Of a stretch of 64,000 bases of DNA, positions 11,030 through 24,442 are shown one piece after another. The stretch covers positions 26,904,403 to 26,968,402 of the forward strand of contig NC_092238.1 of assembly GCF_036320965.1 (NCBI RefSeq), written 5' to 3'. The notes under the pieces were generated by a model. That model was given only the letters and a program-made list of their open reading frames with translations, was not told where the DNA came from and did no database searches. Origin of the DNA: Panulirus ornatus. Its lineage: Eukaryota; Arthropoda; Malacostraca; Decapoda; Palinuridae. How positions within the stretch are numbered: position 1 is the stretch's first letter; each line of letters begins with the position of its first letter. Made by a program: the position numbers and the translations under genes.

Positions 11030-11220
11030 CGGTGGCCTGAAAGTGTGGTTCTTTGATACCTTTCTCGTCTAATACCGTGTGTGATGGTCCGATATAAGTA
11101 GGTGGTCTGACAGTCTGAAAGTGTGGTGGTTTGAAACTGCTGGTCTGATACTGGTGATCTGAAATTCCGGTGGTCTAACACTGTTGAGGCTGAAACTGAC
11201 GGTGGTCTGACAGTGTAAAG
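11030..11220. repeat. Degenerate minisatellite
   Basis: Variants of GGTGGTCTGAAAGTGTGGT and CTGGTCTGATACTGGTG recur through the interval. Confidence 0.6.
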
Positions 11221-11594
11221 TTGAGAGAAAGACCATCTAACAATAAACTGAAGTTATACTGCGATGGTCAGAATATGTATATACCGTGGATGAACACCAA
11301 TTTGAGGCGACTGTATGTTCGATGCAGTGTTTAAAGAAGTGAACTTCAGAGTCTAATTCATCTGAATTTGTTCCGTGATTTAGAAATACGTCTAAGCAGT
11401 CATGGTGTCTAAGAGAAATGATATTGTTCACACCAAGAGAGAGATGTGCAGGAAGGCAAGTTGTTATCCAGCCACATCATTTATTCATGGTTCAGGACAA
11501 CAAGACATTCTAAATGCACATCTCTGTGCAACACGGTGGCTCCTCGTTGTTGTGACTGCAATTCCCTTCCGTTGCCAGAGAGAGAGTTTCGTAG

Positions 11595-11595
<1 letters not shown>

Positions 11596-11653
<58 letters not shown>
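11596..11653. repeat. (CT)n microsatellite
   Basis: Pure CT; complementary to the GA run at 11753. Confidence 0.98.
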
Positions 11654-11656
<3 letters not shown>

Positions 11657-11747
11657 CCCAAAGCAGAGGGACGCTCCTCCCTGTTTTGCTTGGATGCTAA
11701 TTTAATTCTCGCCGAGATTTCTGAAATTCCCTAAAGAAATATTCATG

Positions 11748-11752
<5 letters not shown>

Positions 11753-11810
<58 letters not shown>
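11753..11810. repeat. (GA)n microsatellite
   Basis: Pure GA; inverted partner of 11596-11653. Confidence 0.98.
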
Positions 11811-11813
<3 letters not shown>

Positions 11814-12206
11814 CAAAACTGGAAGCCTGTATTGAATAGCAGATGCTGTCCCTCAGCCACCAGGGGAGTCACCAGCCACAGTGTTGCCAAAAGAGAGGGA
11901 ATCATTAATAGAACCAAGAACGTGGAGTTGGTAACACCTGACTCCCCCGACCACTGTGAAATATATTTCCTCAGTGTGATTCGTGTTTCCAGTGGTGTCA
12001 AGGGTCTGTTGGTCTACAGAGTCTATGAATACAGATGTAGCTAAGCGTGTACACACACACACACACATACACACACACAGAGGCAGGCGCCAAAACATTC
12101 ATTTAATATTAAAAGTATACATCGGCCATTAGATGGGTAGGCAGCCGGAAATTAAATTGAGATAAAGGGGAAACGTTGTGAGCTTAGAGACGAGGAAACG
12201 TCAGCT

Positions 12207-12210
<4 letters not shown>

Positions 12211-12268
<58 letters not shown>
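12211..12268. repeat. (GA)n microsatellite
   Basis: Pure GA. Confidence 0.98.
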
Positions 12269-12270
<2 letters not shown>

Positions 12271-12519
12271 CCGATAATGACTGAGGAATTCTTGGAATGA
12301 AGGAGTAACGGGAGAACAGAGGAAGACTAGGAAATAGGACAAGACTGCGTGTAGAGGGAGATGAGAGGTGATAAGAATATCTTTAAGAATGCAAGATAAA
12401 GGACCGATAGAACGCGAGAGATAAGGCTTGACAGAGACCGACAGGAGATGAAGGAGGGAACCATTGTTAAGGACAAAACCAAGACGAACGATGAACGTAG
12501 GAAGAAACAGAGGGTGAGA

Positions 12520-12870
12520 TTGGACGACGGTACAACCTTTGAGCACGACGGTACGACTCCTGAACAGGACGGTACGACCTCTAAGCACGACGGTACGACC
12601 CCTGAACACGACGGTACGACCCCCTGAGCACAGCGGCACGACGCTTTGGCACGATGATACGACCCGTGAACACGACGGTACGACCTCTAAGCACGACGGT
12701 ACGACCCTAGAGTACGACGACGCGACGCTTTGGCACGACGGTGCGTCCAGTGCATCCCTTGAGCACGATGGTACGACTCTTGGGCGCGACGATAGACGGC
12801 ACGACCCTTAAGGACGTCGACAGAGCACGATGGTGTACAACCCTTGACCACGAAGGTACGACCCTTGATT
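12520..12870. repeat. Roughly 20-bp minisatellite (ACGACGGTACGACC core)
   Basis: Units such as GCACGACGGTACGACCCCTG recur some 15 times with indels. It is inverted relative to the related array at 12940-13155. Confidence 0.85.
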
Positions 12871-12939
12871 ATGTCGTCCTTGGTCTTTAACTCGATCCTT
12901 GAGTTTCGGGTAAAAAGAAGAATCACTCATGAAACCACA

Positions 12940-13155
12940 GGTCGTACCGTTGTGCTCAGAGATCGTACCATTGTTCTACACAATGGTCGTACTGTCGTAC
13001 TCTATTACTGCTCCGTCGTCCTCAAGCTCCGTCATCCTCAAACCGTCGTCCTCAAGTTCCGTCGTCCTCAAACCGTCGTCCTCAAGTTCCGTCGTCTTCA
13101 AACCGTCGTCCTCAAGCTCCGTCGTCCTCAAGCTCCGTCGTCCTCAAGCCCTAGA
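12940..13155. repeat. Minisatellite, inverted partner of the 12.5-kb array
   Basis: It begins GGTCGTACCGTTGTGCTCAG, the reverse complement of the 12520-12870 unit. It becomes a purer array of CCGTCGTCCTCAAG/CCGTCGTCCTCAAA. Confidence 0.8.
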
Positions 13156-13323
13156 GGTTAAGGGAGGCTGCACTCGTCGTTCTTGCCACATGTAAAACCC
13201 ACTGGACATCAGGGCACCTGTCGCCTCCGGAAGGTTATCATTATTTTTCAATTTGCTGTGTGAGCAAGGCGCTTGTAGCTGCCACTTATAGGTCAGCTGG
13301 ACTAAAGTTCGATCATTCAGTGG

Positions 13324-13328
<5 letters not shown>

Positions 13329-13363
<35 letters not shown>

Positions 13364-13438
13364 CACACACACACAACGCACACATGCGCACACATACATT
13401 CACTCACACGCCACACACACACACACACACACACACAT
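13329..13438. repeat. (CA)n microsatellite, interrupted
   Basis: Two CA blocks separated by a degenerate CA/CT-rich middle. Shorter CA runs are at 12049-12079 and 14525-14553. Confidence 0.97.
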
Positions 13439-13499
13439 ACCACACCACACCACACCCATAACCTTGGTAGACATGTATGAATAATGAACAAGGTCCAAA

Positions 13500-14524
13500 A
13501 ATAAAACACGAAAAACCATAGGTTAGTCTAGCCTTTCTCTACACGTTCTCCTTTACAAGTTGATACCTTACCGATAGATGGCACTACTAGACAATATTTG
13601 ACGTCTCTTTAAAATCACTGGTATTCTGGACTAGTTTGGCTTTCTTAGTTTGTAGTTCTTTTCACCAGTTTAACTCGGAGCACAGGCACCTTGTGGATGT
13701 AGCCTGTGTTTGTCCGTGTTGGTACATGTGTTTCTTTTCAACTTTCTATCCGTTTTGAGGCAGTGATTACCATAGTGTTGCGTTGTGAAAGCTGTTTACA
13801 TACCAGTGACTAGTGAGAACAGTGGCTGATGACCCTAAAGCATCTCCTCCCCCCGGTGTAAATGACATTCAGAAAGTGTAAACATTTTTCATCTGTCGAT
13901 GACGTACGTGATGATCACAAGCGTTGGACACAAAAACAACGACAGCAGAGACTACAGTGCTAACCATCTAGATAAAGAAATCGTGCTGGGGGTGTCAGAT
14001 GGGCTTGACGGGGTGAGCAATTTCTCTTCGGAGATAAAGACGTGTTCGACGCAAGCGATGAATCACCGAACGAGACTTCGAAACCCCCAAGGTGCAGGTG
14101 GGTGTTGTTGTTTTCTGCGTCATTTGTCATCATTTCTCGATTTATGCTTCATTCATGATGAAATTTATTGATGTAATAAATGAATGATTACGTGTTTTAT
14201 AGACTGTGTTGACGTCATTCATTGTTAAATATGAATTGTAGATTTTTTTCACTCTGATTTCATGTAGAAACACCGTTTTTTTTTTTTTTCATTGATGTTT
14301 ATTTTACAAGAACTAAAGATAAGATCTTTTAGATCATTTTGGTGAAAAAAAATCATTTCTAATAACTTTATTGAAAACGACGTCAACGCTTTTGGAATTA
14401 GCGTGAAGCACCTCAAGGCCCACGAACCCTTTAGCGGGTGGAGGTCGAGACTTGAGTGTGTTAGTGAAACAGACAACGAAACCTACCTACAGATATGGTT
14501 AAGGACTACACGCACTCTTACGAT

Positions 14525-14555
<31 letters not shown>

Positions 14556-17135
14556 GAAATATGCTGTGACGAACAAGTCTACTCAAAGACAGACCACCTC
14601 ACAGACAGACAGACAGACAGAGGGGCAGACATCCTGCTGTGAAGACTAAAGGTACAGTAAAACCTTTATTTGCCGTCCAGTACAGTACAAGGGGACAGAT
14701 AGACGATTATTCTCTTGATTAATTCCGGACATACGTGAATTATTCTGGACGAGCGCGAATTATTCCGGACGAGTCTGAATAATTTTGAACGAATCTGAAT
14801 AATCCTGGATGAATGTTATACAAAAGTCAGTGTCTGCCATTTTTAGTTTCTGTTAAGAGGAAATTTTGGATTCATTGTAGAACCAGAATTTAGTCATATA
14901 CACCTGAACATTTACTTGCCTCTTATTCCAATTCAATTGTCACGTACACAATGAAATAGGTTTTTTGAGTCGTATTTAACAAGTTACTTGCATATGAAAT
15001 GTCCGCTGCTAAGGGTCAAGGTCTAGTTCCAATTAATGCAAATGGACAAGAAAATTCCTTGATTTGTAATCATGCAAGGTGCATATTGTTAAGGTATATA
15101 GGAAGGAGGAAAGCTTTTAAATCAGTCCAGGTGAAGGTGGTGTGGAAAAATTTTTCAAAAAATGTAGGCTCTGATTGAGAGAGAGAGAGAGAGAGAGTAC
15201 CTATGACGAGGTCTACCCCTGATGGCGGGGCTAGCGCGTTGCGCTCGCCACTTGTCTGGTGTGTTGAATGACTCTGGAAGTAGCGGCTGGAAGCAGCGGC
15301 CGGCTGTTCCAATTATATTTCTTATCGTAAAGTAACATGTGTTGTGGTGACCAGACTGGCCACTCTCGTCTCCAGGAGACGCACAGATGTTGCCTTCCTC
15401 CTCCTCCTCCTGCGCTGAGTGATGCTCAGTCTTGGCCAAGTGTGCACTGTGGACTACTTCAACGGTTCTTGTTCCTCAAACTCATCGCTAGCTTACTCCT
15501 ACCTGGGTGTTCTTATATGCCATGTTTCTACCTCCACTTCTCGTGTTTACTTGCTCTCGTAATTTTCATTGTTTACAGGATTTTTCTTGTAAACAAGGAG
15601 AATCTGTTTCTTACAAAAGTCAAATAATTATGCATTAGTCTTTGGGAGATGTACTGAGTGTTGTTACGAAGATGTTTATTGGCCGAAATGTTTGAAGTGA
15701 ATTGTACTTGTCCTGCTGTGAATCAGGATTCGGTGACCTGGTACAGAATGATTAGAAAGTGCACGTGTGGTCACTGATTCACTCCGGTCAGTATAGCTTT
15801 AAACGCGAAATCAATAAGGATATAGAAAATATAGAAAACGGCGCATTTATAGTTTTTTTTGACATTTTATTTCTTTTCGAAGCACCGTCGTTCGTTGGGC
15901 AACTTTTTAAAAACCTTCCGTGATATTTGAACTTCTGCACAGAGACCGACCGTTCTCAACGCTGGCCTCAGCCCTCTGGCTCATGTTTTCCACTCACATG
16001 TTTGACTGGAGCGTTGGACGACTGCAGCCAGAAACCCTTCTTTTCTTTCCAGTAACAAAGGCGCCAGTCAGGGGCAGGGGTTCTTGTGGAGGCCAGACCC
16101 TTTTGGGGGGGAGAGAAAAGATGCGGGAATGAAGGAGAGACATGGGAGGTTAAGGAAAGTGGGAAGACAAGACGTAAGAGAAGGAAGGATAAGTGTACGA
16201 TGGATATAAGAAAGGATATATATACCTGATTCGTTCGTTTTAGTAAGATTGAAAGAAAGATGAGCAGATCTTTAATAGAAATAGAAAGGCAGGCGGTTAA
16301 TACAAAGGGAAAAACCTGCAAACCCATTGATGTGACTAAGGAGACGCAAAAAATTGATTAGTCGTAAACGTAAATCGAAATATGTATATTAAAGACGAGA
16401 TTTCGGTATCGTTTCTCTGGGCTGAGGTGGTGTACAAGTTGCTGAATCGGTGGGTGTAAGGTGTTCCCAAGCGTAGACTTCATGGTAATAACAGAAAAAT
16501 ACGAGAAATGGCAAGGACAAATTGTAGGCTCAGTTAAACCATAGGCAGTAAACGAAGACAGATACAGCAAACGGTATAAATCAAATCGAATTACTAGGAG
16601 TTTAGCAATATAGTTTACATAATGGTTTCCCTGTTAATGTATCACAAATGCACATAATAATAGTCTTCAAGAAATAATCTTTGTTGGCGTTTTCCACTAC
16701 GACACGTGAACCAGGTTCCATTTTCTCAATTTTCCATTTTCCATTACCCACCTCAGGTGCCCGGAAGGCATATCGACCGTTAAGCACACGTTTCCAAGAC
16801 CATTTTCCTGGTGCCTTTGTTCTCTTGAGTTTCTTTTTGAATTCTGTTCTATTTCGGTGTGAATGTTAAAAAAGATGATTCAAGGTTCTATCAATATTTG
16901 AATTTTCAGAGTCTATATTTTTTTGATGGTTTCATTTCTTTATATTTTCATTTTCCTTTGCTTGAATCTAGCAGTTTTACGTTCATCTGTGGCTTACCAC
17001 CATCACAGTTTTTATAAGCTCATCCCTGCTAAGGCTTATGACATACAAGTTTCACCTCAAAATGCTCTTTAACCTCGCAACTTGAATCCAATATGAACTT
17101 AAACAATCCCATCAACGCTATATATACATATAGTC
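13500..17135. other. Intronic sequence, mostly unique
   Basis: Besides the short CA, GA and 23-bp repeats already listed, nothing is recognisable. Open frames are short and compositionally unremarkable. Confidence 0.5.
14716..14815. repeat. About 23-bp tandem repeat
   Basis: Four to five variants of GAATTATTCTGGACGAGC are arranged head to tail. Confidence 0.75.
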
Positions 17136-17161
17136 GTGTGTATATATATATATATACATAT

Positions 17162-17308
17162 AGATAAGCCTAAGCCAGGTCCCCATTTAGTCAACCTGCC
17201 CTGAGGGGTTGATGAAGAGTTGGGTCGACTGTGGACCGACTGCTGCGACTAAGATTCGAACCTGCGCAGGCGCGACCCCGAGCTACACCACCACACCACG
17301 GAGGTTCC
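17162..17308 (-). mobile_element. tRNA-derived SINE, family A
   Basis: On the minus strand it starts GGAACCTCCGTGGTGTGGTG (A-box-like), then has the B box GGTTCGAATC. After that comes a family-specific tail with GGCAGTCGGTCC-like wording, GTTGACTAAATGGGGACCTG and GGCTTAGGCT. It ends in (TA)n at about 17137-17160. It shares the tail with the copies at 22262, 28846 and 53812. Confidence 0.75.
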
Positions 17309-17639
17309 ATCACACATCAGCTGACTCGAATACAATGTGAACACAACAGTGCATCCAGCACCTTTACCTCCTCCAAGCCTCTCACTTCATCCAGGCAACG
17401 ATAAGCTTATGATCTGAAGCTTAGTAATTTAAAGACAACAACTTTAGTCCCACAACTTGTAGTAACGAGAAGTTTCTTAAAAGTTGCTGCTGTTGTAGGA
17501 GGTGGTGGTGGTGGCTGTGCTCTGAATGCTTTAAGTTTTTGGACAATTATTCCAAACTCGTATTCCTGATGCGCTTTTAACCATTACGTAGTGGAGGGTG
17601 CCGGTGTAATGGGGCCCATAATGGTGATGATAACAGTGG

Positions 17640-17920
17640 CAGTGTTGAGTTCATGGCTAAAACACCGGAAACTGAATGGTGCCAATGGCCGTTCTGGGGG
17701 TTGAGTTATGGACAAATAATGAGGAGGTTAATGTGGTGGTCTTCGACCTTGCTGGAGTTAATGGGTTAAAGACCAGAAACCTAAAGATAACAGGGACGGT
17801 GTCAGAGTTGAGTTAATGGTTGAAACACCTGGAATCAAGCGCTGTTGATGACTAGGGTAGTTAATGGTTAAGTATTAAGGAATGTAATGGTGATGAGGTG
17901 ATAATGGTTGAAACTTCAGG
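17640..17920. repeat. Degenerate minisatellite
   Basis: Recurring GAGTTAATGGTTGAAACACC-like phrases occur with variable spacing. Confidence 0.4.
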
Positions 17921-18544
17921 ATGGTTGCCTATTTAAAGATAATAACGTCAATACGCTTATTTCCAGGTTCCCTGGAAGACTGTTCACATGACGTTGTATT
18001 TTCAATTAACTGGCATTTTACCGAGCACTGGTTCACGTTAAGGAAGAGCTAAACGAAGAAGCCTCGAAAACAATGTTTTTTGAACCTCAGGTTTGCATCA
18101 GGAAGGAGATTATGCGGCATTGTGGACTTAGGAATAGATCTACCTAAAAAGGCCATTGAAAATCAATCGATGAGATGACGATACTAAATGATTACGAATG
18201 CTTTAATCATGACCCCCTTATATACGTTATATACATATATATAAAACGATGACTAATAGTGGCATAGGCTGAAGCACAGACAGCCAGATATGGTTACAGA
18301 TCAGCCAACCACACAGCATCATTATCTCAACACCTTGGAAGAATCATACAATGTCCCCCTCTCAGTAGCCCGCTAATTACTACAACGCTATTGTTAAGGA
18401 ATGGTAATTACTAGATCAAAGGTGTTATGCGTTTAGGTTGATTCATTCAAGTAATTGATAATGTAAATATTTCATCTTAAGCCCCCGGTTTGTAGTCTGA
18501 GATGAAAACCCTTTTATCTACGTGTTTGGAAGAGGTTCAAGGAT

Positions 18545-18612
18545 TAATATCAATAAAAATGATAATAGTAATAATGATAATGATAATAATGATAATAATA
18601 ATGATGGTTATA
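18545..18612. repeat. (AAT/ATG)-type trinucleotide repeat
   Basis: AATGATAATAGTAATAATGA and similar, imperfect. Confidence 0.85.
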
Positions 18613-20344
18613 TCTTAAGGTATGGAGCGAATAATGAATACAAGGACACTCGTATTATGATGATTTTAAGACAAAATCTAGGTAGAATTTGTTCCTCGAA
18701 GCCTTCTTAAGTTTCTGAGGTAGTAGATGGTTAGATGTGAGGTTCTCCATGTGTGGTACCCCCGTATCAGTTGTAGGTATGGCACTGGTTCTCCATGTGG
18801 TACTCAGCGGTCCAACTGGTTCCCAAGAGACATAGAGGCTTGGAAACCCCTGAACGAAGAGACTCTCCCACCCCCCCAGTAACCTCCGCTAGAGCCGGTC
18901 TGGAACGACATGCCAATCTTATTGATCTTGTCGACAAAGGAAAGAGACTCGTGACGAAACTGGATTTGTGGCGAGCAAAAGTAAGGTGAACGGAAGTTTG
19001 GTTATGTTTGAGGAAACTCCAAGATGGAGAGGATCTTAGGGTCTTACCTTCAAGAGCCAGGTGGCAACTCTGTTACGGGAGCATTTCCATTCCATACTGG
19101 ACTTTCTGCATACAGACAGTTTTCCGATCTCTCAGAGTCTGATTATAAACTTTTCAGCATTTTCCATTCAGGGTCAAAATTGCTTCTGATGATGATGGAG
19201 TTTAAGAAAACTCCCTCGATTTTATCACCAATTCCAGTGCCCGCAAGTTAGGAGCAGGAGAGAGTGGCTTTGCCCACGTGCCACGGAGATCCCTAGTCAC
19301 AACCAACTCTTCTTTCCTTCAACCTCTTAACTTGAGGTTAGCCTAGCCAGATGTCGTATCGTTAGGTTCGAAGATGTGATCCCGGTTGGCCTAAGAGGCC
19401 GAAGTTCGATGAGCATCGGCTTAGCTTAAGCTCTCCGGCACTGAGGACGCCATGGCTTGTAAAGCAATGGGGAATATCATGCTTCTCGCTATGCAAGCAC
19501 CGCACCGTATCATGGATGGGGTCCCGTGCCTCTTGTTAATTAAAACTTTCGAATTCTGAATTGTGCAACGTTCTCGGCGAGAGAGTAATTTCCTCATGGG
19601 GTTGTGTGTGTGGCATTCGTGAACTTAGTAGCTTCGTAAAGTTGCTGTAATTCGTATATGAAATTGACAATCAAGCACGAGAAGCAGAAGATCTCATCTC
19701 CCTTCTTCCTCTGGCCAACGGCGAGGCAGGGAATTCGAAAGACCTTTGGGAGTTACTTAGTCATATAACTGAAAATTCCTGAAACCTTCATTTGAGCCGT
19801 TTCCACAGTAGCATGCATTATCAACCTCACTTGTGTAAGCCATTCAAGTGATGATACTTCTCCTCGATTTTGTGACGGATATATAAAACTAAAGATAAAA
19901 CGCAGCAGATGAGTACCGCGAAATGTATCACTCAGTAAAGATTTTGTGAAGAGTCAGACTTTTCCAGCTTTAGCCACGTATCATTTATGAATCGAAACGA
20001 TGAAAAAAAAAATATGAACGTTCTACGGAAATGCGAGGGTTCAGTGGTGATTAATATTCACCCATTATACAAGTGAAAACACAATTACCAAAGGAGAGAG
20101 ATATGTATATTGATAGAGGGGAGACGCTATCAGCCTCTGTTATCAGTATAAGGTCACTGCAGTTGACCCCTGCCTTATCGTGATTGCGTACATTGCTTCC
20201 ACTGTCCTCTTGCCTTAGCTGCCAAAATGCTTGTTTCTATAGCAAGGTTAATCATTATTCCAAACCTGGTTCATTATCTCCATTGTTCGAACCGTGAAAT
20301 GCCCATATTAGATGTTGTTTCTCTTGTTCCCAACGGTGATCTGA

Positions 20345-20515
20345 GGTGATAGATGCTTTGTTGGAGATGACGAACGCAAGGATAAGTACTTTGTTGATGA
20401 CCAACGCAATGATAGGTACATTGTTGGAGATGACCAACACAGGGAGAGGTGCTTTGTTGAACATGACCAACGCAGGGTTAGGTGCTTTGTTGGAGATGAA
20501 CAATAAAGGGAAAGG
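20345..20515. repeat. About 39-bp tandem repeat, 4-5 copies
   Basis: The unit is GCTTTGTTGGAGATGACCAA plus CGCAGGGATAGGT, with variation. Confidence 0.85.
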
Positions 20516-21540
20516 CGCCCCTTGTGCCAAATGGCAGTCCATAGGTAATGACCAGGATATGAATAAGTGCCACAAGTGCCAGATATTGGTATGAAAGTAG
20601 TGTGATATCATGCTAACGTCTCATCTCCTGATTTCCTAAATGAAATATGGTTTTTAGGAGACTAGAAGAAATATACCAGTACACAAAGAGTGTAAAGAAT
20701 AGATGGATCGATCGATAGATAGACACGTCAGTAGGGAAGACAGGTTGATGTAAAAAGATTATTGAATGGAATGAAAGAAAACAGGCCAATACATATTATA
20801 CATATGCCATTATGAATAAGGAGCAGTAATGCTTAAACTGTGCATAACATCATCTCGACTATGTCATCGGATAGTAATCCAACATAATCAAACGTTTACA
20901 GGAGTAGAAAACAACGCCTTTTATTATCTTTTTTTCATTCTATATGATTAACCATGGCTTCGATCGAGCCAGCTGGGTCATCTCTACAAGTGCATGTGGA
21001 GCCCTTGCCCTATCCAAACAAGTGATTCAGACAACGGATCGATCGCTTCCTTCGCAAATACAATGTGTATGGGAATCAGCTTCTGTATAGGCAAGGGGGA
21101 ATGAGGTGAACAATAGCCACCCATTCGGCAGCCTTCCCCCCTTGCCAAATTGTTCTTCTATGTCTTTTTTTTTTCCTTTTTTTTTTCTAAGTTCTACGTC
21201 GTGAGCGATCTTCGAAAGGTCACCAGAGACAAAAACCACCATCAGACCACCACGTCGTCCATACGTTGTGGCCAGGAGTATTATTAGTATTGCCATAAGG
21301 CAACCGTGTTTTTTTTTTTTTTTTAGAAAATTTTCGAAGTTGTTTCATGTAGAAATACTGATGACTATTTGTCTGCTGAGGAGTGTGGTTTCTGACGGCT
21401 GAGTCTGGTGGGGTGGTGTTTAGTTGTTATTTCGTCATGTTTGTGTAGATGTGTTTCGTCAGTGTTTTGTTTGCTAGGGAAAAGCGGTCCCCAGAGCAGA
21501 GGTTGCTGAACTGGGGTAAGCTTCTTATTTTTCACTGGGG

Positions 21541-21544
<4 letters not shown>

Positions 21545-21600
<56 letters not shown>
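21545..21600. repeat. (TA)n microsatellite
   Basis: Pure TA. Confidence 0.98.
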
Positions 21601-21602
<2 letters not shown>

Positions 21603-22261
21603 CGTTTTGCATTCTATTATTCCCTAAGTCTGGCTGAGAGCGAGCGTCCAGGAAGCGGGCTTGTGTTGCCAGATTTTACCATATTTCACGAATTCCATTC
21701 CACTCACGCATGTACTTCATCACGAGGGAGACGAATGTGTGTTGTTGGATTTAATGGCTTTCGTCTGCCAATAGGTCATATAGCCGTTAAGAGAGGCACG
21801 TTGGCGACGTACATCACCAAACTTGTGAGCGACGAGATGTTGCCAGTTAGTGCCGTTGTTTTCCAGGGTAGGACTGCCAGATACCACCAGAAGGGCATTG
21901 CAGTGTTAGGTTGATCGTCTTTCGTCGTTTATTTAGAGACATATTCTCCTATATTAGTCGTATTTGAACGCTCTGATCTTCTGACAGTAATGCATTGGTG
22001 TTTGTTTTATTGTATCGTGTTTAGAAAAGTTTTACAAGACATTTTGACGTTTAAGTAACCTGATGGTTGTCAGAGGTGTTCAATATATATTTTTTTTCTT
22101 TTTCATGCATAGAGAATATATGGTTAAATTTTATCTTCGTCATATTCTCCTTGAGTAAGCGAACTTATTCTAAGCATAACACCACCCTTGAACATTGCCC
22201 TTAATGAGACTTAACCTTGTGTATATTTATCATGTCTTTACTCCTGTGTATGTATGTAAAC

Positions 22262-22446
22262 TCGTACACCCAAGCCAAAGCTAGATAATCATTGATCGAC
22301 CAACCTCCAGGGAATGTTGAACACCTGGGTTGGATGCGGGCCGTCAACCACGCCCATGATTCGAACTCATGTGCGTCCGTCCGTGGGTTGGCTCGGACTG
22401 ACTCATGGTGAGTAACACTGACCACTACATCGTGTCCTGCTGGTTC
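22262..22446 (-). mobile_element. tRNA-derived SINE, family A (diverged, no TA tail)
   Basis: On the minus strand it has GATGTAGTGGTCAGTGTTAC (A-box region), GAGTTCGAATCATGG (B box), then GTTGACGGCCC and the tail GGTTGGTCGATCAATG with TAGCTTTGGCTTGG. Unlike its relatives, the 3' end runs into ordinary sequence rather than (TA)n, suggesting an older copy. Confidence 0.65.
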
Positions 22447-22475
22447 ATACATCGAAATCGAACCGCCATCCACGC

Positions 22476-22477
<2 letters not shown>

Positions 22478-22508
<31 letters not shown>
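22478..22508. repeat. (CA)n microsatellite
   Basis: Pure CA. Confidence 0.97.
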
Positions 22509-22509
<1 letters not shown>

Positions 22510-23960
22510 CCGTATGCCCCTATTAAATTAGATCATGTACAAGAACGCGTTGTGGTTAAGTACTGACCTCCTCTAGCTAGTGACCCTCCTCCTTGAAGAA
22601 AAAAAAAAAAAAAAAAGACACTAGTGACTCAGGTTCTATGTGTCCATACAGGATATCCACCTTTAAGAGATCTGCGCTAGGGGGGGAGGGGGCCCCACTC
22701 AGCAAACTAGAAAGACTATTCAAAAGCCGAAACAATCAAAAGGAAGGAATGTAAACCAAGGGGCCAAAAGGGTGGGAGAGGAGAGAGGGAGTTGTCGACC
22801 AATGGTGCCTGGCCACAGTAGCCGCCAAAGGACTATAGTAGTAATGGATTAAGCTGATGGGTTGATTGGCTTGTGTGTGACTTACACTGGCGCTAAAGCT
22901 AGGAGAAGAGCATCCCCCTTTTCACACACCTACTCCAACCCCCTCCGTGGCTGCTGGATCTGTGTATGATTGCCTTCGATTAGCCACGCTGCAAATTTCT
23001 GTTCTCAAAAAAAAAAAAGAAAAAAAGAGAGGAAAAATGTGAAACACGGTTTTCAAAAACTGTAAATTTGATTACTGAACATTTCACACCTATCAGTCCA
23101 ATGCTTTATGCACTGTTGCATCGTTTGCATGCAATGGTTGGTAATGTAGTGTGCAATTAAGCAAGGATTTGTTTTTCATATTCCCCCTTAATCCATGCTG
23201 AGCCAATGTCGGTTTTGTGAGCTAAACGAATGAGACTTTTTTTTGTGTGAATTGATACAACATTTCATTCGTCTATATTTATAGGGTCATAGGTAACATA
23301 CTTAGGTAGTAATAGATGAGAGAATTATGTGGTCATTGACAGTAAAATATTCCATGGTCGTAGATAAGAGATGGTACCCATTACTGTTACCCATTACTGT
23401 TTACCGTTACAGTTTCATTATCTTTTTTCTTTTAGAAAAAAAAAACTTACTAATTAGATGTTTAATTTATTCAGTCTGTTCTGTCCTGAAGTATTTTCGC
23501 ATCTGTTTTCTAATGTTTGTTTATGCAGCTACGTTTCTCATTGGAATATTTCTTCGAATAAGTGTTTGTTCAATCTGCTGTTCTTGAAGCCGTAAAATTT
23601 CTGACCTCTTCACAAATAAGATAACGTTTTGTACCATGTTATCAACAAGAACAGTAGTAGTTCTAAAAGTTTTTTTATGGGTTTTCACAAATACCTCTTC
23701 CTTACTCAGGATTTTAAAGCCGTTTAGTAAGAAAGGTAATTAAGACAATTATAAGCGACGTTCATAAAGAGTTAACCCTCATCAGATATCATTCATGCTG
23801 ACGTTGATATTAAAGCTGGGTGATCGCAAGGGCAGCTAGAGGGCCACAGAGGCGATAGTGGGGGGAGAACTCTTTTAAGGCGGTTAGGATATACATTTGG
23901 CAGGCAGCTGAGGGCGATCTGGTCATACCACTGGGGGTCAGAGACGTGGGAACGAACAGG
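22510..23960. other. Intronic sequence, unique
   Basis: A-runs near 22600 and 23010. Nothing else recognised. Confidence 0.5.
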
Positions 23961-23961
23961 A

Positions 23962-24042
23962 CTGTTCTCTGATGAACATTGTTCATGAGTGTTCTCTGAC
24001 AAACATTGTTCACGACTGTTCTCTGACGAACATTGTTCACCA
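23962..24042. repeat. About 29-bp tandem repeat, three copies
   Basis: The unit is TGTTCTCTGACGAACATTGT plus TCACGAC. Each contains the GAACATTGTTC near-palindrome. Confidence 0.85.
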
Positions 24043-24337
24043 ACTGAAAGATAAAAATGGCTAGACTCTCGAGGAAAAAAATTGCAATTGTCTGACTGTC
24101 TCTCATTGTCTCCCCTTCTCTCTTTTTCTCCCTTTCTTTCGCTGTCTCTTTGAACATACACAACACACATGCATACACAAGTTATGAGGCAGTGAGTGTG
24201 GACAACATGCAAAGGTTTGTAAAGTTGCATGATAGGCAATTTAGTAGTCCTGTAGAGTTCTAGAGATGGGTCCCTCCAAGGGTATAGGACTCCCTTCACA
24301 TACCTTACGAATAGGTAATTACATATACCTAACTACA

Positions 24338-24442
<105 letters not shown>

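Larger units (their letters stand above)
18000..22260. other. Intronic sequence, mostly unique
   Basis: It contains only the trinucleotide, 39-bp and TA repeats listed. The 83-codon frame at 21663-21914 has no recognised family. Confidence 0.5.

Noticed and set aside
14653..14690. Possible pogo/Tigger-type terminal repeat (CAGTAAAACCTTTATTTGCC)
   Set aside because: No matching inverted end or transposase remnant found nearby.
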